Shown: positions 46,104-55,570 of the stretch, in pieces | Position numbering within the stretch: the stretch's first letter is position 1 | Layout of the letters: the number at the start of each line of letters is the position of its first letter | Source: Nocardioides sp. YIM 152315 | GTDB lineage: Bacteria; Actinomycetota; Actinomycetes; Propionibacteriales; Nocardioidaceae | DNA: 64,000 nt | Assembly (NCBI RefSeq): GCF_029210375.1 | Contig: NZ_JARGER010000012.1 | Location: 1-64,000 of the forward strand | Direction of reading: 5' to 3' | Program-made: the position numbers and the translations under genes | Notes under the pieces: model-generated | What the model was told of the DNA's origin: nothing | Database searches by the model: none | The model's input: the letters and a program-made list of their open reading frames with translations, nothing else

Positions 46104-46125
46104 GCGAATGGGGGAGCGAATGGGG
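46104..46125. repeat. 12-base tandem direct repeat
   Basis: GCGAATGGGG occurs at 46104-46113 and 46116-46125 in the 147-base gap before the DUF4242 gene. Nothing else of note is visible in the gap. It may be a binding site for a regulator of that gene. Confidence 0.35.
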
Positions 46126-46214
46126 CACCTGCCCGCTGCGGCTGGCCCGGCCCCCGCCGGATCCTGAACGGGCCGTCGGCACCGTGCCGGCGGTCCACAC
46201 CCCAGGAGACGACC

Positions 46215-46499
46215 ATGACGAGATTCATCATCGAGCGCGAGATCCCGGGCGCGAGCATGCTCACGCCCGCCGAGCTGGCGGGCATCGCCCAGGCTTCGAA
46301 CGACGTCGTCGCGGAGCTCGACGTGCCCTACACGTGGGTCAACAGCTACGTCGCGGGCGACAAGATCTACTGTGTCCACGAGACCGACGATGTCGCGACG
46401 GTCCTCGAGCACGCCCGGCGCGGAGGGTTCCCGGCCAACACGGTCTCGGTGGTCGCCCACGAGTTCGGCCCCCACTCCGCCGCGCAGGCAGGCGCCTGA
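46215..46499 (+). CDS. DUF4242 / SCO4226-type nickel-binding protein
   Basis: 94-residue protein matching the small alpha/beta SCO4226 family: [21 protein letters not shown] at the front, [16 protein letters not shown] in the middle and a C-terminal histidine. A Streptomyces member binds nickel, but the cellular role is unknown. AGGAG lies upstream of ATG 46215. The LuxR-type regulator follows 43 bases later. Confidence 0.82.
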   Translation: MTRFIIEREIPGASMLTPAELAGIAQASNDVVAELDVPYTWVNSYVAGDKIYCVHETDDVATVLEHARRGGFPANTVSVVAHEFGPHSAAQAGA

Positions 46500-46542
46500 G
46501 CGAGTCACTGCGTGCGGGCTCCGGCCGTGTCACAATCCCGCC

Positions 46543-49260
46543 ATGGGCGCGGACGCGCTGGAGCTCGCCGCACTGCCGGGCACGCTCACCGCGTTCGTCG
46601 GCCGATCGACGGAGCGCGCGGCACTCGCCGGCGTCGTACGCCGTGACCGCCTCGTGACCGCCACCGGGCCGGGCGGGGTCGGCAAGACCCGGCTGTGCCT
46701 GGCGGTCGCGGAGGACGTCGCGGCGCAGTTCGCCGACGGCGTCGCCTTCGTCGACCTGGTGACCGTGACCGACGACGACATGGTCGTCCCCGCGATCGCC
46801 GACGCCGTGGGCGTGCCCGAGCGCGCGCGGTCGACCCGGCTCGAGTCGTTGACCGCCACCCTGCGCCACCGCCGTGTGCTCGTCGTCCTCGACAACTGCG
46901 AGCACCTGCTGGGCGGAGCCCGGGCCGCCGTGACCGAGCTGCTCCGCGCCTGCCCGGAGCTGCGGATCCTGGCGACCAGCAGGATCCGCCTGCACCTGGC
47001 CGGGGAGTCGGTGTACGCCGTGCCGGGCCTCTCCGTCGACGAGGGCGACGCCGTCGCGCTCTTCGAGGCGCGGATGGCGGCCAGTGGGGCCACCGGCGCC
47101 CTGACCGACGCGGACGTCGAGACGGTGCGCACCATCTGCCGGCTGCTCGACGGGACGGCCCTCGCCATCGAGCTCGCCGCCGCCCGCGCACCCAGCTTCG
47201 GGCTCGACGGACTGTGCCTGGCGCTGCGCCGGGGTCTGGACGTCCTGAGCTACGCAAACCCCACCGACGACCGGCACGGGTCGCTGCGCGCCGCGGTCGA
47301 CTGGAGCTACCACCTCCTCGACGAGCAGGAGCAGGCGGTGCTCCGGACGACGGCGGTGTTCGCGGCGCCGTTCGACCTCGACGCCGCGGCGCAGATCGTG
47401 GAGGGGCCCGCCGTGCAGGTGGTCGACCTCCTGGCACGCCTCGTGGACTGGAGCCTGGTCGCGCTGCGGCCCGGTCGGCCCACGCGCTACCGGATGCTCG
47501 AGACCATCCGGCAGTACGCCGTCGAGCGTTCGGTCGAGCTGGGCGAGGCCGACGCGATCCGGGTGCGACACCTCGACTGGTGCCGGGGTGCGCTGCGTCG
47601 GCTCGTCGCGCGGATCCCCGGCGACGCCGAGTGGTGCGACGAGCTGGACCTGATCCTCGACGACGCCCGTGCCGCCCTGGCCTGGGCTGCCTCCGCCGAG
47701 CTCGCCGACCTCCTCGCGACGGTGGTCTTCGAGCGGGGTCGACCGGGTGAGGCCCAGCAGCGTCACGTCCAGGTCGCCGACCTGACCGGGTCACCCACGA
47801 CGCGACACGAGGCGCTCTTCCGGGCGGCGCGGGCGGCGCTCGCCAGGTACGTCGGCAGCGAGGCGGTGGCGCTGTGCGAGCGCGCGGTGGAGTCGGCGCA
47901 CGAGAGCGGGGACGACGTCGCCGCCGCCCTCTACCTGTGCCACGTCGCGACCTGGTGGCACCGGCACGAGGGCACCATGAACCGTCCGGCGGACACCGCC
48001 GAGACCGATGCCCTGCTCGAGAGGGCCCGCGAGCTCGGCGCCGGCTCCGCGATCGTGGAGGCGGCCGTCGTGGTGGCGGAGGTGTCTCGTGGCGATCGCG
48101 CGCGGGTCGTCGCCGACTCGCAGCGGGCCGTCGACGTCGCCCGAGCCGTGGGCGATCCGCTGCTGGTCGACAGTGCCCTCGACCAGCTCTGCGCGGCGCA
48201 TCTCCAGGCCGGTGACCTCGCCTCGGCGTACGCCGCGGTCGTGACCCGCCTCGCGGGCATGGCGACCGTGCCGGTGGACGCCGTCAGCGGCATGGACCAC
48301 GCCGACGCCAGCCTGATGGGTGCGCACGTCTGCCTGTCGTCGGGGCTGCTGCGCGAGGGCCTGGAGCACGCGGACGCGCTGGCCGCCCTGCCCTTCCTCC
48401 GCGAGGAGCCGCAGATCGGGCTGGCCCGCAAGCTCGAGCTCGAGGCGCTGGCCGGGCGGTTCGACGACGTCGTCCGCGACGGGGTGGCCTTCCGCAGCTC
48501 CTGGGAGCGAGCAGGACGGCCGGTCGTGAACAACTTCGCGCCGTCGGCGTACGCCGTGGCCATGGTGCACGGCGTGCTGGGCGACGACGCCGGACGCGAC
48601 GAGTGGGTGGCCCTGACCCGCCAGCTGTCCCGCGACCGTCGCGGGTACGACCTCCCGGGCCTCGTGTGGCCGGCGGCCCTCGACGCCGTCTACCTCCTCG
48701 ACCGCGGCTGGCCCGACCGGGCCCGCTCCCGGCTCGCCTTCCGGCCCGACGACGTGCCACGCGGGCAGCGGTGGCACCAGCAGCTCTGGCTGCCGTGGTA
48801 CGCCGCGCTGTGGGCCGAGGCCGGGGTCCTCACGGACGCGACCGACCTCGACGAGCGGCTCGCGCTCGCGGCCGGCGCCACCCGCGGCAACGGCATCGCC
48901 GAGCTGATGTTGGGCCGGGCCGCCGACCTCGCGCGCGGGACGACGGAGGGGTTCGCGCAGCTCGCCGACCGCTTCGACCGGCTCGGCTGCCCCTACCAGG
49001 CCGCCCGCACGCGCGCCCTCGCCGGGCCTGCGTCCCTCGGCCGAGCCGCGCCGACCGCCCTGGCCACCCTCAGCGATCGCGAGATGGAGGTGCTGGTGCT
49101 GGTCGCCGGCGGACGCAGCAACCCCGAGATCGCCGCCGCCCTCTTCATCAGCCGCAAGACGGCCGAGCACCACGTCTCCAACATCCTGACGAAGCTCGCC
49201 GTGGGCAACCGCGCCGAGGCGGCCGCGCTGGCGGGGCGACTGGGGCTGGGTCGGACCTGA
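46543..49260 (+). CDS. Large STAND-type LuxR family regulator
   Basis: 905 residues: an N-terminal NTPase (Walker A GPGGVGKT at 42-49; [13 protein letters not shown] as Walker B), a helical/TPR-like middle, and a C-terminal LuxR HTH (about 842-900, [36 protein letters not shown]). Such proteins integrate nucleotide and ligand binding to activate nearby genes. It may respond to a sugar and affect the alpha-glucoside operon that converges on it, or the DUF4242 gene. CACAAT lies six bases before ATG 46543. Confidence 0.88.
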   Translation: MGADALELAALPGTLTAFVGRSTERAALAGVVRRDRLVTATGPGGVGKTRLCLAVAEDVAAQFADGVAFVDLVTVTDDDMVVPAIADAVGVPERARSTRLESLTATLRHRRVLVVLDNCEHLLGGARAAVTELLRACPELRILATSRIRLHLAGESVYAVPGLSVDEGDAVALFEARMAASGATGALTDADVETVRTICRLLDGTALAIELAAARAPSFGLDGLCLALRRGLDVLSYANPTDDRHGSLRAAVDWSYHLLDEQEQAVLRTTAVFAAPFDLDAAAQIVEGPAVQVVDLLARLVDWSLVALRPGRPTRYRMLETIRQYAVERSVELGEADAIRVRHLDWCRGALRRLVARIPGDAEWCDELDLILDDARAALAWAASAELADLLATVVFERGRPGEAQQRHVQVADLTGSPTTRHEALFRAARAALARYVGSEAVALCERAVESAHESGDDVAAALYLCHVATWWHRHEGTMNRPADTAETDALLERARELGAGSAIVEAAVVVAEVSRGDRARVVADSQRAVDVARAVGDPLLVDSALDQLCAAHLQAGDLASAYAAVVTRLAGMATVPVDAVSGMDHADASLMGAHVCLSSGLLREGLEHADALAALPFLREEPQIGLARKLELEALAGRFDDVVRDGVAFRSSWERAGRPVVNNFAPSAYAVAMVHGVLGDDAGRDEWVALTRQLSRDRRGYDLPGLVWPAALDAVYLLDRGWPDRARSRLAFRPDDVPRGQRWHQQLWLPWYAALWAEAGVLTDATDLDERLALAAGATRGNGIAELMLGRAADLARGTTEGFAQLADRFDRLGCPYQAARTRALAGPASLGRAAPTALATLSDREMEVLVLVAGGRSNPEIAAALFISRKTAEHHVSNILTKLAVGNRAEAAALAGRLGLGRT

Positions 49261-49266
49261 CGGCGC

Positions 49267-50244
49267 TCAGCCCTTCACCGCGCCCTCCAGGCCACCCCGC
49301 AGGAAGAGCCGCTGGAAGACCAGGAAGAAGGCGATCGGCAGCGCGCACGAGATCAGCAGCGCGGCGAGCACGACGTCGAGCTCGGTGACGGCCGCGAGGC
49401 GGGGGAGGCGGACCGACAGGGGCTGCTTGGCCGGGTCGGGCAGCACCACCAGCGGCCAGACGAAGTCCTTCCAGGCCGCGAGCACAGCGAAGACCGAGAC
49501 CACGCCGAGGACCGGCCGCGACATCGGCAGGACGATGCCGAAGAAGAGCCGGAAGTCCCCGCACCCGTCGACCCGGGCCGCGTCGATCAGCTCGCGCGGC
49601 AGGTTGTCGAAGAAGCGCTTGACCAGCGCGACGTTGAAGGCCGACGCCCCGGCGGGGAGGAACGCGCCCCAGAAGGTGTTGACGAGGTTCCAGTGGGTGA
49701 ACGGCAGGTCGAGCACGGTCAGGTAGAGCGGCACCAGCAGCACCACCGCCGGCACGAACATCGTCGACAGCACCAGCCCGTAGAGCACCCGCGACCCGCG
49801 CGGCCGCAGGATCGACAGCACGTACCCGCCGGTGACCGCGACGACCATCTGGGTCGCCCAGGACCCGAGCGCGATGACGACCGTGTTCCAGAAGTATAGC
49901 CGGAGGTCGATCTCGACCCACGCGGTGCGCAGGTTGGTCCAGTCGACGCCGTTCGGCCACAGCGCAAGAGGGTCGCGGAGGGTGTCCTGGGTCGGCGTGA
50001 TCGCCGACTTCGCGAGCCAGAGGATCGGGCCGAGGCAGACGATCAGCAGGAAGACCAGCAGCCCGCCGTTGAGGACGACGCGCGCCGCCCGGGTCGCCGG
50101 GCGACGGCGCTCGAACGCCGAGGTGATCGTGCGCGACTCGCCCTCCGGCGCCGTACGTCGGCGGCGCGGTGGCCGCTGCGGCCCGGCCAGGTCGGGCGCC
50201 GGCTCGGGCTCGGTCGCGGGCGTGCGCTGGACGAGGGTGCTCAC
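49267..50244 (-). CDS. Carbohydrate ABC transporter permease (MalG type)
   Basis: 325-residue inner-membrane subunit with about six helices after a long charged N-terminus. The EAA loop ELIDAARVDGCGDFRLFFGIVLPMSRP contacts the ATPase. GTG 50244 overlaps the upstream permease by four bases. No ATPase gene is in the cluster; such sugar systems often share an MsiK-type ATPase encoded elsewhere. Confidence 0.9.
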   Translation of the reverse strand: MSTLVQRTPATEPEPAPDLAGPQRPPRRRRTAPEGESRTITSAFERRRPATRAARVVLNGGLLVFLLIVCLGPILWLAKSAITPTQDTLRDPLALWPNGVDWTNLRTAWVEIDLRLYFWNTVVIALGSWATQMVVAVTGGYVLSILRPRGSRVLYGLVLSTMFVPAVVLLVPLYLTVLDLPFTHWNLVNTFWGAFLPAGASAFNVALVKRFFDNLPRELIDAARVDGCGDFRLFFGIVLPMSRPVLGVVSVFAVLAAWKDFVWPLVVLPDPAKQPLSVRLPRLAAVTELDVVLAALLISCALPIAFFLVFQRLFLRGGLEGAVKG

Positions 50245-51131
50245 TCCGACCACCTCCGGGTCAGGCGGAAGTAGACGACGGACAGGACGGCGAGGGCACC
50301 AGCGAGCATCAGGCTGAGCGCCGTCGCCTTGCCGTAGTCGCCGCCGGTGGTGTTGGCGAAGGCGTAGTCGTAGACGAGCAGCAGGATCGTCAGCGTCGCG
50401 TTGTCGGGACCGCCGTCGGTGAAGAGGTAGGGCTCGAGGAAGACCTGCGACGTCCCGATGATCTGCAGGATCAGCGTGATCAGCATGATGCCGCGCAGGT
50501 GGGGGAGCGTGACGTGCCAGACCTTGGCGAGGATGCCGGCGCCGTCGACCTCGGCCGCGTCGTACAGCTCGGGAGGGACCGAGACCAGTGCCGCCAGGTA
50601 GATGATGACCGTGCCACCGGCCGCCGCCCAGGTGGCCTCGAGCACCAGCGACGGCATCGCCCACGACGGGTCCTCCAGCCAGGGCACCGGTCCGAGGCCG
50701 AACCAGCCGAGGATCGTGTTGAAGACGCCGGTCGGCTCGGCGTCGTAGAAGAACCGCCACAGCAGCACGGCCACCGCCGGGGGGACCACGACGGGCAGGT
50801 AGGCGAGCATGGAGTAGAGGCCGCGGGCCCGGCGGACGTCGCTCATCACGACGGCCAGGACGAGCGGCACCGGATAGCCGAAGACCAGCGCCAGCAGGGC
50901 GAACCACAGCGTGTTCTGCGCCGCGGTGGTCAGCAGCGGGTCGTCGAGCACCGCCCGGAAGTTGTCGAGGCCGACGAACTCGGCCGGCGTCACCAGGTTG
51001 GTCTGCTGCAGGCTCATCACGAACGAGCGGACGATCGGCCACCACGAGAAGAGGCCGAAGACGAGGAGCATCGGCAGCAGGAACACGACCGTCGCGGCGG
51101 AGCCACGGGCGCGTGCCAGAAGCGTGGACAT
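50241..51131 (-). CDS. Carbohydrate ABC transporter permease (MalF type)
   Basis: 296-residue permease, about six helices, with an EAA loop ELYDAAEVDGAGILAKVWHVTLPHLRG. ATG 51131 is preferred over a GTG two codons earlier, which would sit directly on the AAAGG Shine-Dalgarno. It lies between the binding-protein gene and MalG, all transcribed leftward. Confidence 0.9.
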   Translation of the reverse strand: MSTLLARARGSAATVVFLLPMLLVFGLFSWWPIVRSFVMSLQQTNLVTPAEFVGLDNFRAVLDDPLLTTAAQNTLWFALLALVFGYPVPLVLAVVMSDVRRARGLYSMLAYLPVVVPPAVAVLLWRFFYDAEPTGVFNTILGWFGLGPVPWLEDPSWAMPSLVLEATWAAAGGTVIIYLAALVSVPPELYDAAEVDGAGILAKVWHVTLPHLRGIMLITLILQIIGTSQVFLEPYLFTDGGPDNATLTILLLVYDYAFANTTGGDYGKATALSLMLAGALAVLSVVYFRLTRRWSE

Positions 51132-51206
51132 GAGCACCTTTCACGTGCATGGGGCCCGGGCCGGCCGGTGTCGTCGAGGAGGGACGCCGGCCGGCCCGGA
51201 GGTCGG

Positions 51207-52580
51207 TCAGCCGAGCAGTGCCTGCGCCTTGTCGTCGGCCTCCGCCAGCAGCGCGTCGATGTCGGCGCCCTCGTCGGTGAGCACCTTCTGCACGACCGAG
51301 TCGAGGATCGCGTAGACCTCCTGGGTGTGGGCGGCCGGCTCGGGGACGAGCGCCTGGTCGAAGACGCCCTCGGTGAACGACGTCATCTGCTCCCGCGGCA
51401 CGTTGACGTACTCCGCCTTGGCGTCCTCCACGGTCTGCCACGTCTCCTGGTCGAAGATCGGGAGGGTCGGCGTGCCGATCGGCTGGTCGCTCTCGGCGAG
51501 CACCAACGCGTCGGCGACGGCCGCGTCGGGGTCGTAGTTCTTGCGCTCGCGGTAGAAGTCGTTCCACTTCACCGCCGCCTCCTGCTCCTCCGGCGAGGCC
51601 TTGGCGCTCACCGCTGCGACCGAGCCGCCGCCGAGGATGCCGACGTCGGCGCCGTCGCCGAGAGGCAGCGCCGCGAGCCCGTACGACGCGGGGTCGATCT
51701 GGTTGGTCGTCACGAGGGCGTTGTAGACGTCGGACCCGGACATGTACATGCCGACCTTGCCGGCGGCGAACGCCTCGTTGATCGTGCCCCACTCGAAGTT
51801 GGTGTTCTTGCCCATGGAGTCGTCCTCCCACCGCATGTCGTGCAGCAGTTGGAGGCCCTCGCGGGTGGCGTCGTTGTCAACCGACGCCTGGGTGCCGTCC
51901 TCGGACTCGATCCGTCCGCCCAGGGCGTACGTCAGCGTCGTCAGCATCCAGCCGCCGGTGTTGTTGGTGGACATCTGCACGTATCCCGCCTTGCCGGTCG
52001 CCTCGGCGATCGCCTCCGCGTCCTCCCGCACCTCGTCCCAGGTGGTCGGCGGGTCGTCGGGGTCGAGCCCGGCCTGTTCGAAGAGGTCGCGGTTGTAGTG
52101 CAGTCCGACGCCGTAGACGTCGGTGGGGAGGCCGTAGGTCCTGCCGTCGGTGCCCTGGGCGGCCGCGAGGACGCTCGGGTTGAAGTCCTCGGCGTAGGGC
52201 AGGTCGTCGACGTAGTCGGTCACGTCGGCGATCTGCTGGCGCTCCGCGAGCCCCAAGGTGTCGGTGAACGGCACCCGGAACGACGTCGGCAGCTGGCCGC
52301 CGGCGAGCTGGGTCGCGAACGTCTCGGCGTTCCACTCCCACTCCACCGGCTCGACGACGATGTCGGGGTTCTCCTTCATGAACGCCCCGGCCTGCTTCTC
52401 GACCGCGTCGATGGTGCCCTGCTCGTCGCCGGGTCGCCAGCCCTCGACGGTGATGTGCACCTTGCCGTCGCCCTCCTGGTCGGCGTCGTCGCTCCCGCAG
52501 GCGGCGGCGAGCGCGGACACGGTGGCGAGCGAGGCGATGGTCGCCAGCGCGGTGAACCCGCGCCGTCGGTGGTTCCTCAT
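51207..52580 (-). CDS. Extracellular sugar-binding lipoprotein
   Basis: 457-residue family 1 solute-binding protein with a lipoprotein signal (ALAAACG, Cys about residue 28). It binds the oligosaccharide and hands it to the two permeases. Typical segments are EGWRPGDEQ and, later, GKVGMYMSGSDVYNALV. ATG 52580 has AAGGAG upstream. Given the GH13 partner, the ligand is probably an alpha-glucoside such as trehalose, maltose or isomaltose-type sugars. Confidence 0.9.
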   Translation of the reverse strand: MRNHRRRGFTALATIASLATVSALAAACGSDDADQEGDGKVHITVEGWRPGDEQGTIDAVEKQAGAFMKENPDIVVEPVEWEWNAETFATQLAGGQLPTSFRVPFTDTLGLAERQQIADVTDYVDDLPYAEDFNPSVLAAAQGTDGRTYGLPTDVYGVGLHYNRDLFEQAGLDPDDPPTTWDEVREDAEAIAEATGKAGYVQMSTNNTGGWMLTTLTYALGGRIESEDGTQASVDNDATREGLQLLHDMRWEDDSMGKNTNFEWGTINEAFAAGKVGMYMSGSDVYNALVTTNQIDPASYGLAALPLGDGADVGILGGGSVAAVSAKASPEEQEAAVKWNDFYRERKNYDPDAAVADALVLAESDQPIGTPTLPIFDQETWQTVEDAKAEYVNVPREQMTSFTEGVFDQALVPEPAAHTQEVYAILDSVVQKVLTDEGADIDALLAEADDKAQALLG

Positions 52581-52639
52581 GGGTGACTCCTTGGTGGATG
52601 GGTGGTGCGGGTGGTGGTGTGAGTGCTCGTGGTGCGGGA

Positions 52640-54265
52640 TCAGCCGAGGTCGAGCCACGCCGTGGCGTCGGACGGCAGGCGGCCGTCCTCCAGCGGCGAG
52701 CTGGTGAGCAGCACCCGGGCGTGCGCAGGCAGGTCGACCGGGCCGCCCGAGAAGGAGGTGACGGAGACGAAGCGGTCGCCGCGGGCGAACGCGAGGACGT
52801 CGGGTCCCAGGTCGAGCCACGCGAAGCGGCCCGCGCCGTCCCCCGCCCCGAGATCGGGGCGGTCGCGGCGCAGCCGCAGCGCGGTCCGGTAGAGCGACAG
52901 CATCGAACCGGGGTCGCCGGCCTGCGCCGCCGCCGTCCTGCTGCCCCAGTCGACCGGCTGGGGCAGCCAGGTCTCGACCGGGCGCGGGCTGAAGCCGTAC
53001 GGCGGCTCCGTGCCCGACCACGGGAACGGCACGCGACAGCCGTCCCGGCCCGGGTCGAGTCCTCCCGACCGTGCGTGCATCGGGTCCTCGATGCGGTCGA
53101 TCGGGATGTCGGCCTCGGGCAGCCCGAGCTCCTCGCCCTGGAAGAGGTAGAACGCGCCCGGGAGGGCCATGGCGAGCAGCGCCGCGGCCCGGGCGCGGCG
53201 GGTGCCGAGCGCCAGATCGGTCGGTGTGCCGAACCGCTTGGTGTCGAAGGCGAAGGCGGTGTCCTCGCGGCCGTAGCGCGTCACCGGGCGGGTCACGTCG
53301 TGGTTGGAGAGCACCCAGGTGGCGGGCGCGCCGACGCGGTCGTGGACGTCGAGGGTCTGCTCGATCGACACCCGCAGCGCCTTGCCGTCCCAGGGGGCGG
53401 CCATGAAGTCGAAGTTGAAGGCCGAGTGCAGGACGCCCGGGCGCAGGTAGCGGGCGAACCGCTCCGCGTCGGGCAGCCAGATCTCGCCGATCAGCACCCG
53501 GTCCGGGCCGTAGCTCTCGGCGATGCGTCGCCAGGAGCGGTAGATGCCCTGGAGGTCCTCGCGGTCGACGTACGGGTGCTCGCCGCGGTGCGGGGTGCCG
53601 GGTACGTCGGGGAGCCGCTCGTCCTTGGCGACCAGGGCGGCCGAGTCGATGCGGATGCCGGCGACGCCACGGTCGAACCAGAACCGCAGGATCTCCTCGT
53701 GCTCGGCCACCACCTCGGGATGACCCCAGTTGAGGTCGGGCTGGCCGGGGGCGAAGAGGTGGAGGTACCACTGCTCGGGCCGCCCGTCGGGACCGGTGAC
53801 GCGCGACCAGGCGGATCCCCCGAACTCCGAGATCCAGCCGTTGGGCGGCAGCTCGCCGTCGGTTCCGCGGCCGTCGCGGAACCAGAACCGCTCCCGCTCG
53901 GGCGCGCCCCGCCCGGCCGCCAGCGCCGCCCCGAACCAGACGTGCTGGTCGGAGACGTGGTTGGGGACCACGTCGATGATCGTGCGGACGCCGACGGCGG
54001 CGGCGTCACGGATCAGCGCCTCCGCCTCGGCGAGGTCGCCGAAGAGCGGGTCGATGGCGCGGTAGTCGGCGACGTCGTACCCGCCGTCGGCCATCGGGGA
54101 GGGGTACCACGGCGTGAACCAGAGGGCGTCGACGCCGAGGCCGGCCAGGTAGGCGAGCCGGGTGCGGACCCCGGCGAGGTCGCCGGAGCCGTCGCCGTTC
54201 GCGTCCCCGAAGCTGCGCGGATAGACCTGGTAGATGGCGGCGCCCCGCCACCAGTCGGTGCTCAC
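52640..54265 (-). CDS. GH13 alpha-glucosidase
   Basis: 541-residue (alpha/beta)8 glycoside hydrolase. It opens with WWRGAAIYQVYPRSFGDANGDG, the hallmark of GH13 alpha-glucosidases. Catalytic residues are D207 (GIRIDSAA), E261 (LIGEIW) and D323 (LSNHD). There is no signal peptide, so it acts in the cytoplasm on sugar imported by the downstream transporter. GTG 54265 is preceded by a GGGAGCGAGG stretch. The promoter carries LacI operators. Confidence 0.93.
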   Translation of the reverse strand: MSTDWWRGAAIYQVYPRSFGDANGDGSGDLAGVRTRLAYLAGLGVDALWFTPWYPSPMADGGYDVADYRAIDPLFGDLAEAEALIRDAAAVGVRTIIDVVPNHVSDQHVWFGAALAAGRGAPERERFWFRDGRGTDGELPPNGWISEFGGSAWSRVTGPDGRPEQWYLHLFAPGQPDLNWGHPEVVAEHEEILRFWFDRGVAGIRIDSAALVAKDERLPDVPGTPHRGEHPYVDREDLQGIYRSWRRIAESYGPDRVLIGEIWLPDAERFARYLRPGVLHSAFNFDFMAAPWDGKALRVSIEQTLDVHDRVGAPATWVLSNHDVTRPVTRYGREDTAFAFDTKRFGTPTDLALGTRRARAAALLAMALPGAFYLFQGEELGLPEADIPIDRIEDPMHARSGGLDPGRDGCRVPFPWSGTEPPYGFSPRPVETWLPQPVDWGSRTAAAQAGDPGSMLSLYRTALRLRRDRPDLGAGDGAGRFAWLDLGPDVLAFARGDRFVSVTSFSGGPVDLPAHARVLLTSSPLEDGRLPSDATAWLDLG

Positions 54266-54321
54266 GTGTCACGGCCTCGCTCCCGGTTGTGGTCGCCATC
54301 ACAGGGGTGACGGCGACGGGA

Positions 54322-54350
54322 ACGCTAGGAGTGCTTGCAGGCTGTTGCAA
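54322..54350 (-). promoter_or_regulatory. Promoter of the alpha-glucoside operon
   Basis: Minus-strand -35 TTGCAA (complement of 54345-54350) and -10 TAGCGT (complement of 54322-54327) are 17 bases apart and about 57 bases before the GH13 GTG. The -35 lies within operator O1. Confidence 0.65.
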
Positions 54351-54351
54351 G
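54334..54351. promoter_or_regulatory. LacI operator O1
   Basis: CTTGCA-N6-TGCAAG, an 18-base inverted repeat overlapping the -35 of the GH13 operon. Binding would block polymerase. The symmetric CG-poor centre differs from the classical LacI core, but the site is repeated at O2. Confidence 0.72.
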
Positions 54352-54368
54352 AACTCGACAGAACGTAA

Positions 54369-55406
54369 TTACCTTGCAGATCCTGCAAGCGACGGCGCCG
54401 CCGTTGCGGGCCGGGTGGAGCGTCGCACCACCAGCTCCGGCTCGAAGAGCAGCTCGTCGGCGACGGGCTCGTCGCCACGGAGCTGGGCCAGGAGGGCGGT
54501 GACGGCGGCGCGGCCCATCGCCTCGATCGGCTGCCGCACGGTGGTCAGCGGTGGCTCCACCGCGGACATGAACGCCGAGTCGTCGTACCCGATCACGGAG
54601 ACGTCGTCGGGCACCCGGCGTCCCGAGCGACGGACCGCCTTGATCGCACCCAGCGCGAGCGGGTCGCTGGCGCAGACGAGCGCGGTGGCGCCGCGACCGA
54701 TCAGCGTCGTGGCGCCGGCCTGGCCGCTCTGGAGGGAGAACTGGGTGTGGACGACGAGCGCGTCGGCGAGCGGGGCGCCCTCGGCGGCGAGCACGGCGTG
54801 GGCGGCCGCGAGCTTGCGGACCGACGGCTGGTGGTCGCGCGGCCCGAGCACGAAGCCGATCCGCTCGTGTCCGAGCGAGCGGAGGTGCTCCAGCGCCTGC
54901 TCCACGGCGCTCGCGTCGTCGCAGACGATGCGGGGGAAGGGGATGTCGTCGATCCCGGCGTTGAGCAGCACGACGGGGAGTCTGCGCCGGGCCAGCCGGC
55001 GGTAGTGCTCGTGGTCGGCCTCCGCCTGGCTGTAGAGGCCGCCGGCGAAGATGATGCCCGCGACCTGCTGCTGGTCGAGGAGCATGTCGACGTACGCCGC
55101 CTCCGCACCGGCCTCGTTGATCTGCGTGCAGAGCACCGGCGTCAGGCCGTGCTGCGCGAGCAGGGAGCCGACCACCTCCGCCAGCGCGGGGAAGATCGGG
55201 TTCTGCAGCTCGGGCAGGACCAGGCCGACGAGGCGGGCCCGCTCGCCGCGGAGCTTGGTCGGACGCTCGTACCCCAGGACGTCGAGCGCCGTGAGGACGG
55301 TCTCGCGGGTGGCGTCGGAGACACCGGGCTTGCTGTTGAGCACCCGGCTCACCGTCGCCTCGCTCACGCCCGCGCGCGCCGCCACCTCGGCCAGACGTCT
55401 CGTCAC
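54369..55406 (-). CDS. LacI family repressor of the alpha-glucoside operon
   Basis: 345 residues: the N-terminal LacI HTH (about 3-24, RRLAEVAARAGVSEATVSRVLN) with hinge YERPTKLRG, and a periplasmic-binding-protein-like sugar domain. GTG 55406 has TATCGT (complement of 55414-55419) seven bases ahead, so it is probably leaderless. A longer frame into the next gene is rejected because the HTH is already at the N-terminus. Operator O2 lies inside its last codons. Confidence 0.92.
   Translation of the reverse strand: MTRRLAEVAARAGVSEATVSRVLNSKPGVSDATRETVLTALDVLGYERPTKLRGERARLVGLVLPELQNPIFPALAEVVGSLLAQHGLTPVLCTQINEAGAEAAYVDMLLDQQQVAGIIFAGGLYSQAEADHEHYRRLARRRLPVVLLNAGIDDIPFPRIVCDDASAVEQALEHLRSLGHERIGFVLGPRDHQPSVRKLAAAHAVLAAEGAPLADALVVHTQFSLQSGQAGATTLIGRGATALVCASDPLALGAIKAVRRSGRRVPDDVSVIGYDDSAFMSAVEPPLTTVRQPIEAMGRAAVTALLAQLRGDEPVADELLFEPELVVRRSTRPATAAPSLAGSAR
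54373..54389. promoter_or_regulatory. LacI operator O2
   Basis: CTTGCAG-ATC-CTGCAAG, a perfect 17-base palindrome within the end of the lacI gene. Its centre is about 38 bases from that of O1, just under four helical turns, on the same DNA face for looping or cooperative binding. Confidence 0.75.
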
Positions 55407-55570
55407 CGGCCCGACGATAGTCGATCCGCGCCGCAAGTGCCCGCACTCCGTTGCAAGAATCCGACGGCCGCGTGCCGGAATCGGTGCAAGCGAGTGCATG
55501 ACACCGGACCGCCCGTGATCGAATTGTGTCGATCGGGCCGCGGCCGCGGCCGTGCGGATAGGTTCGCGTG

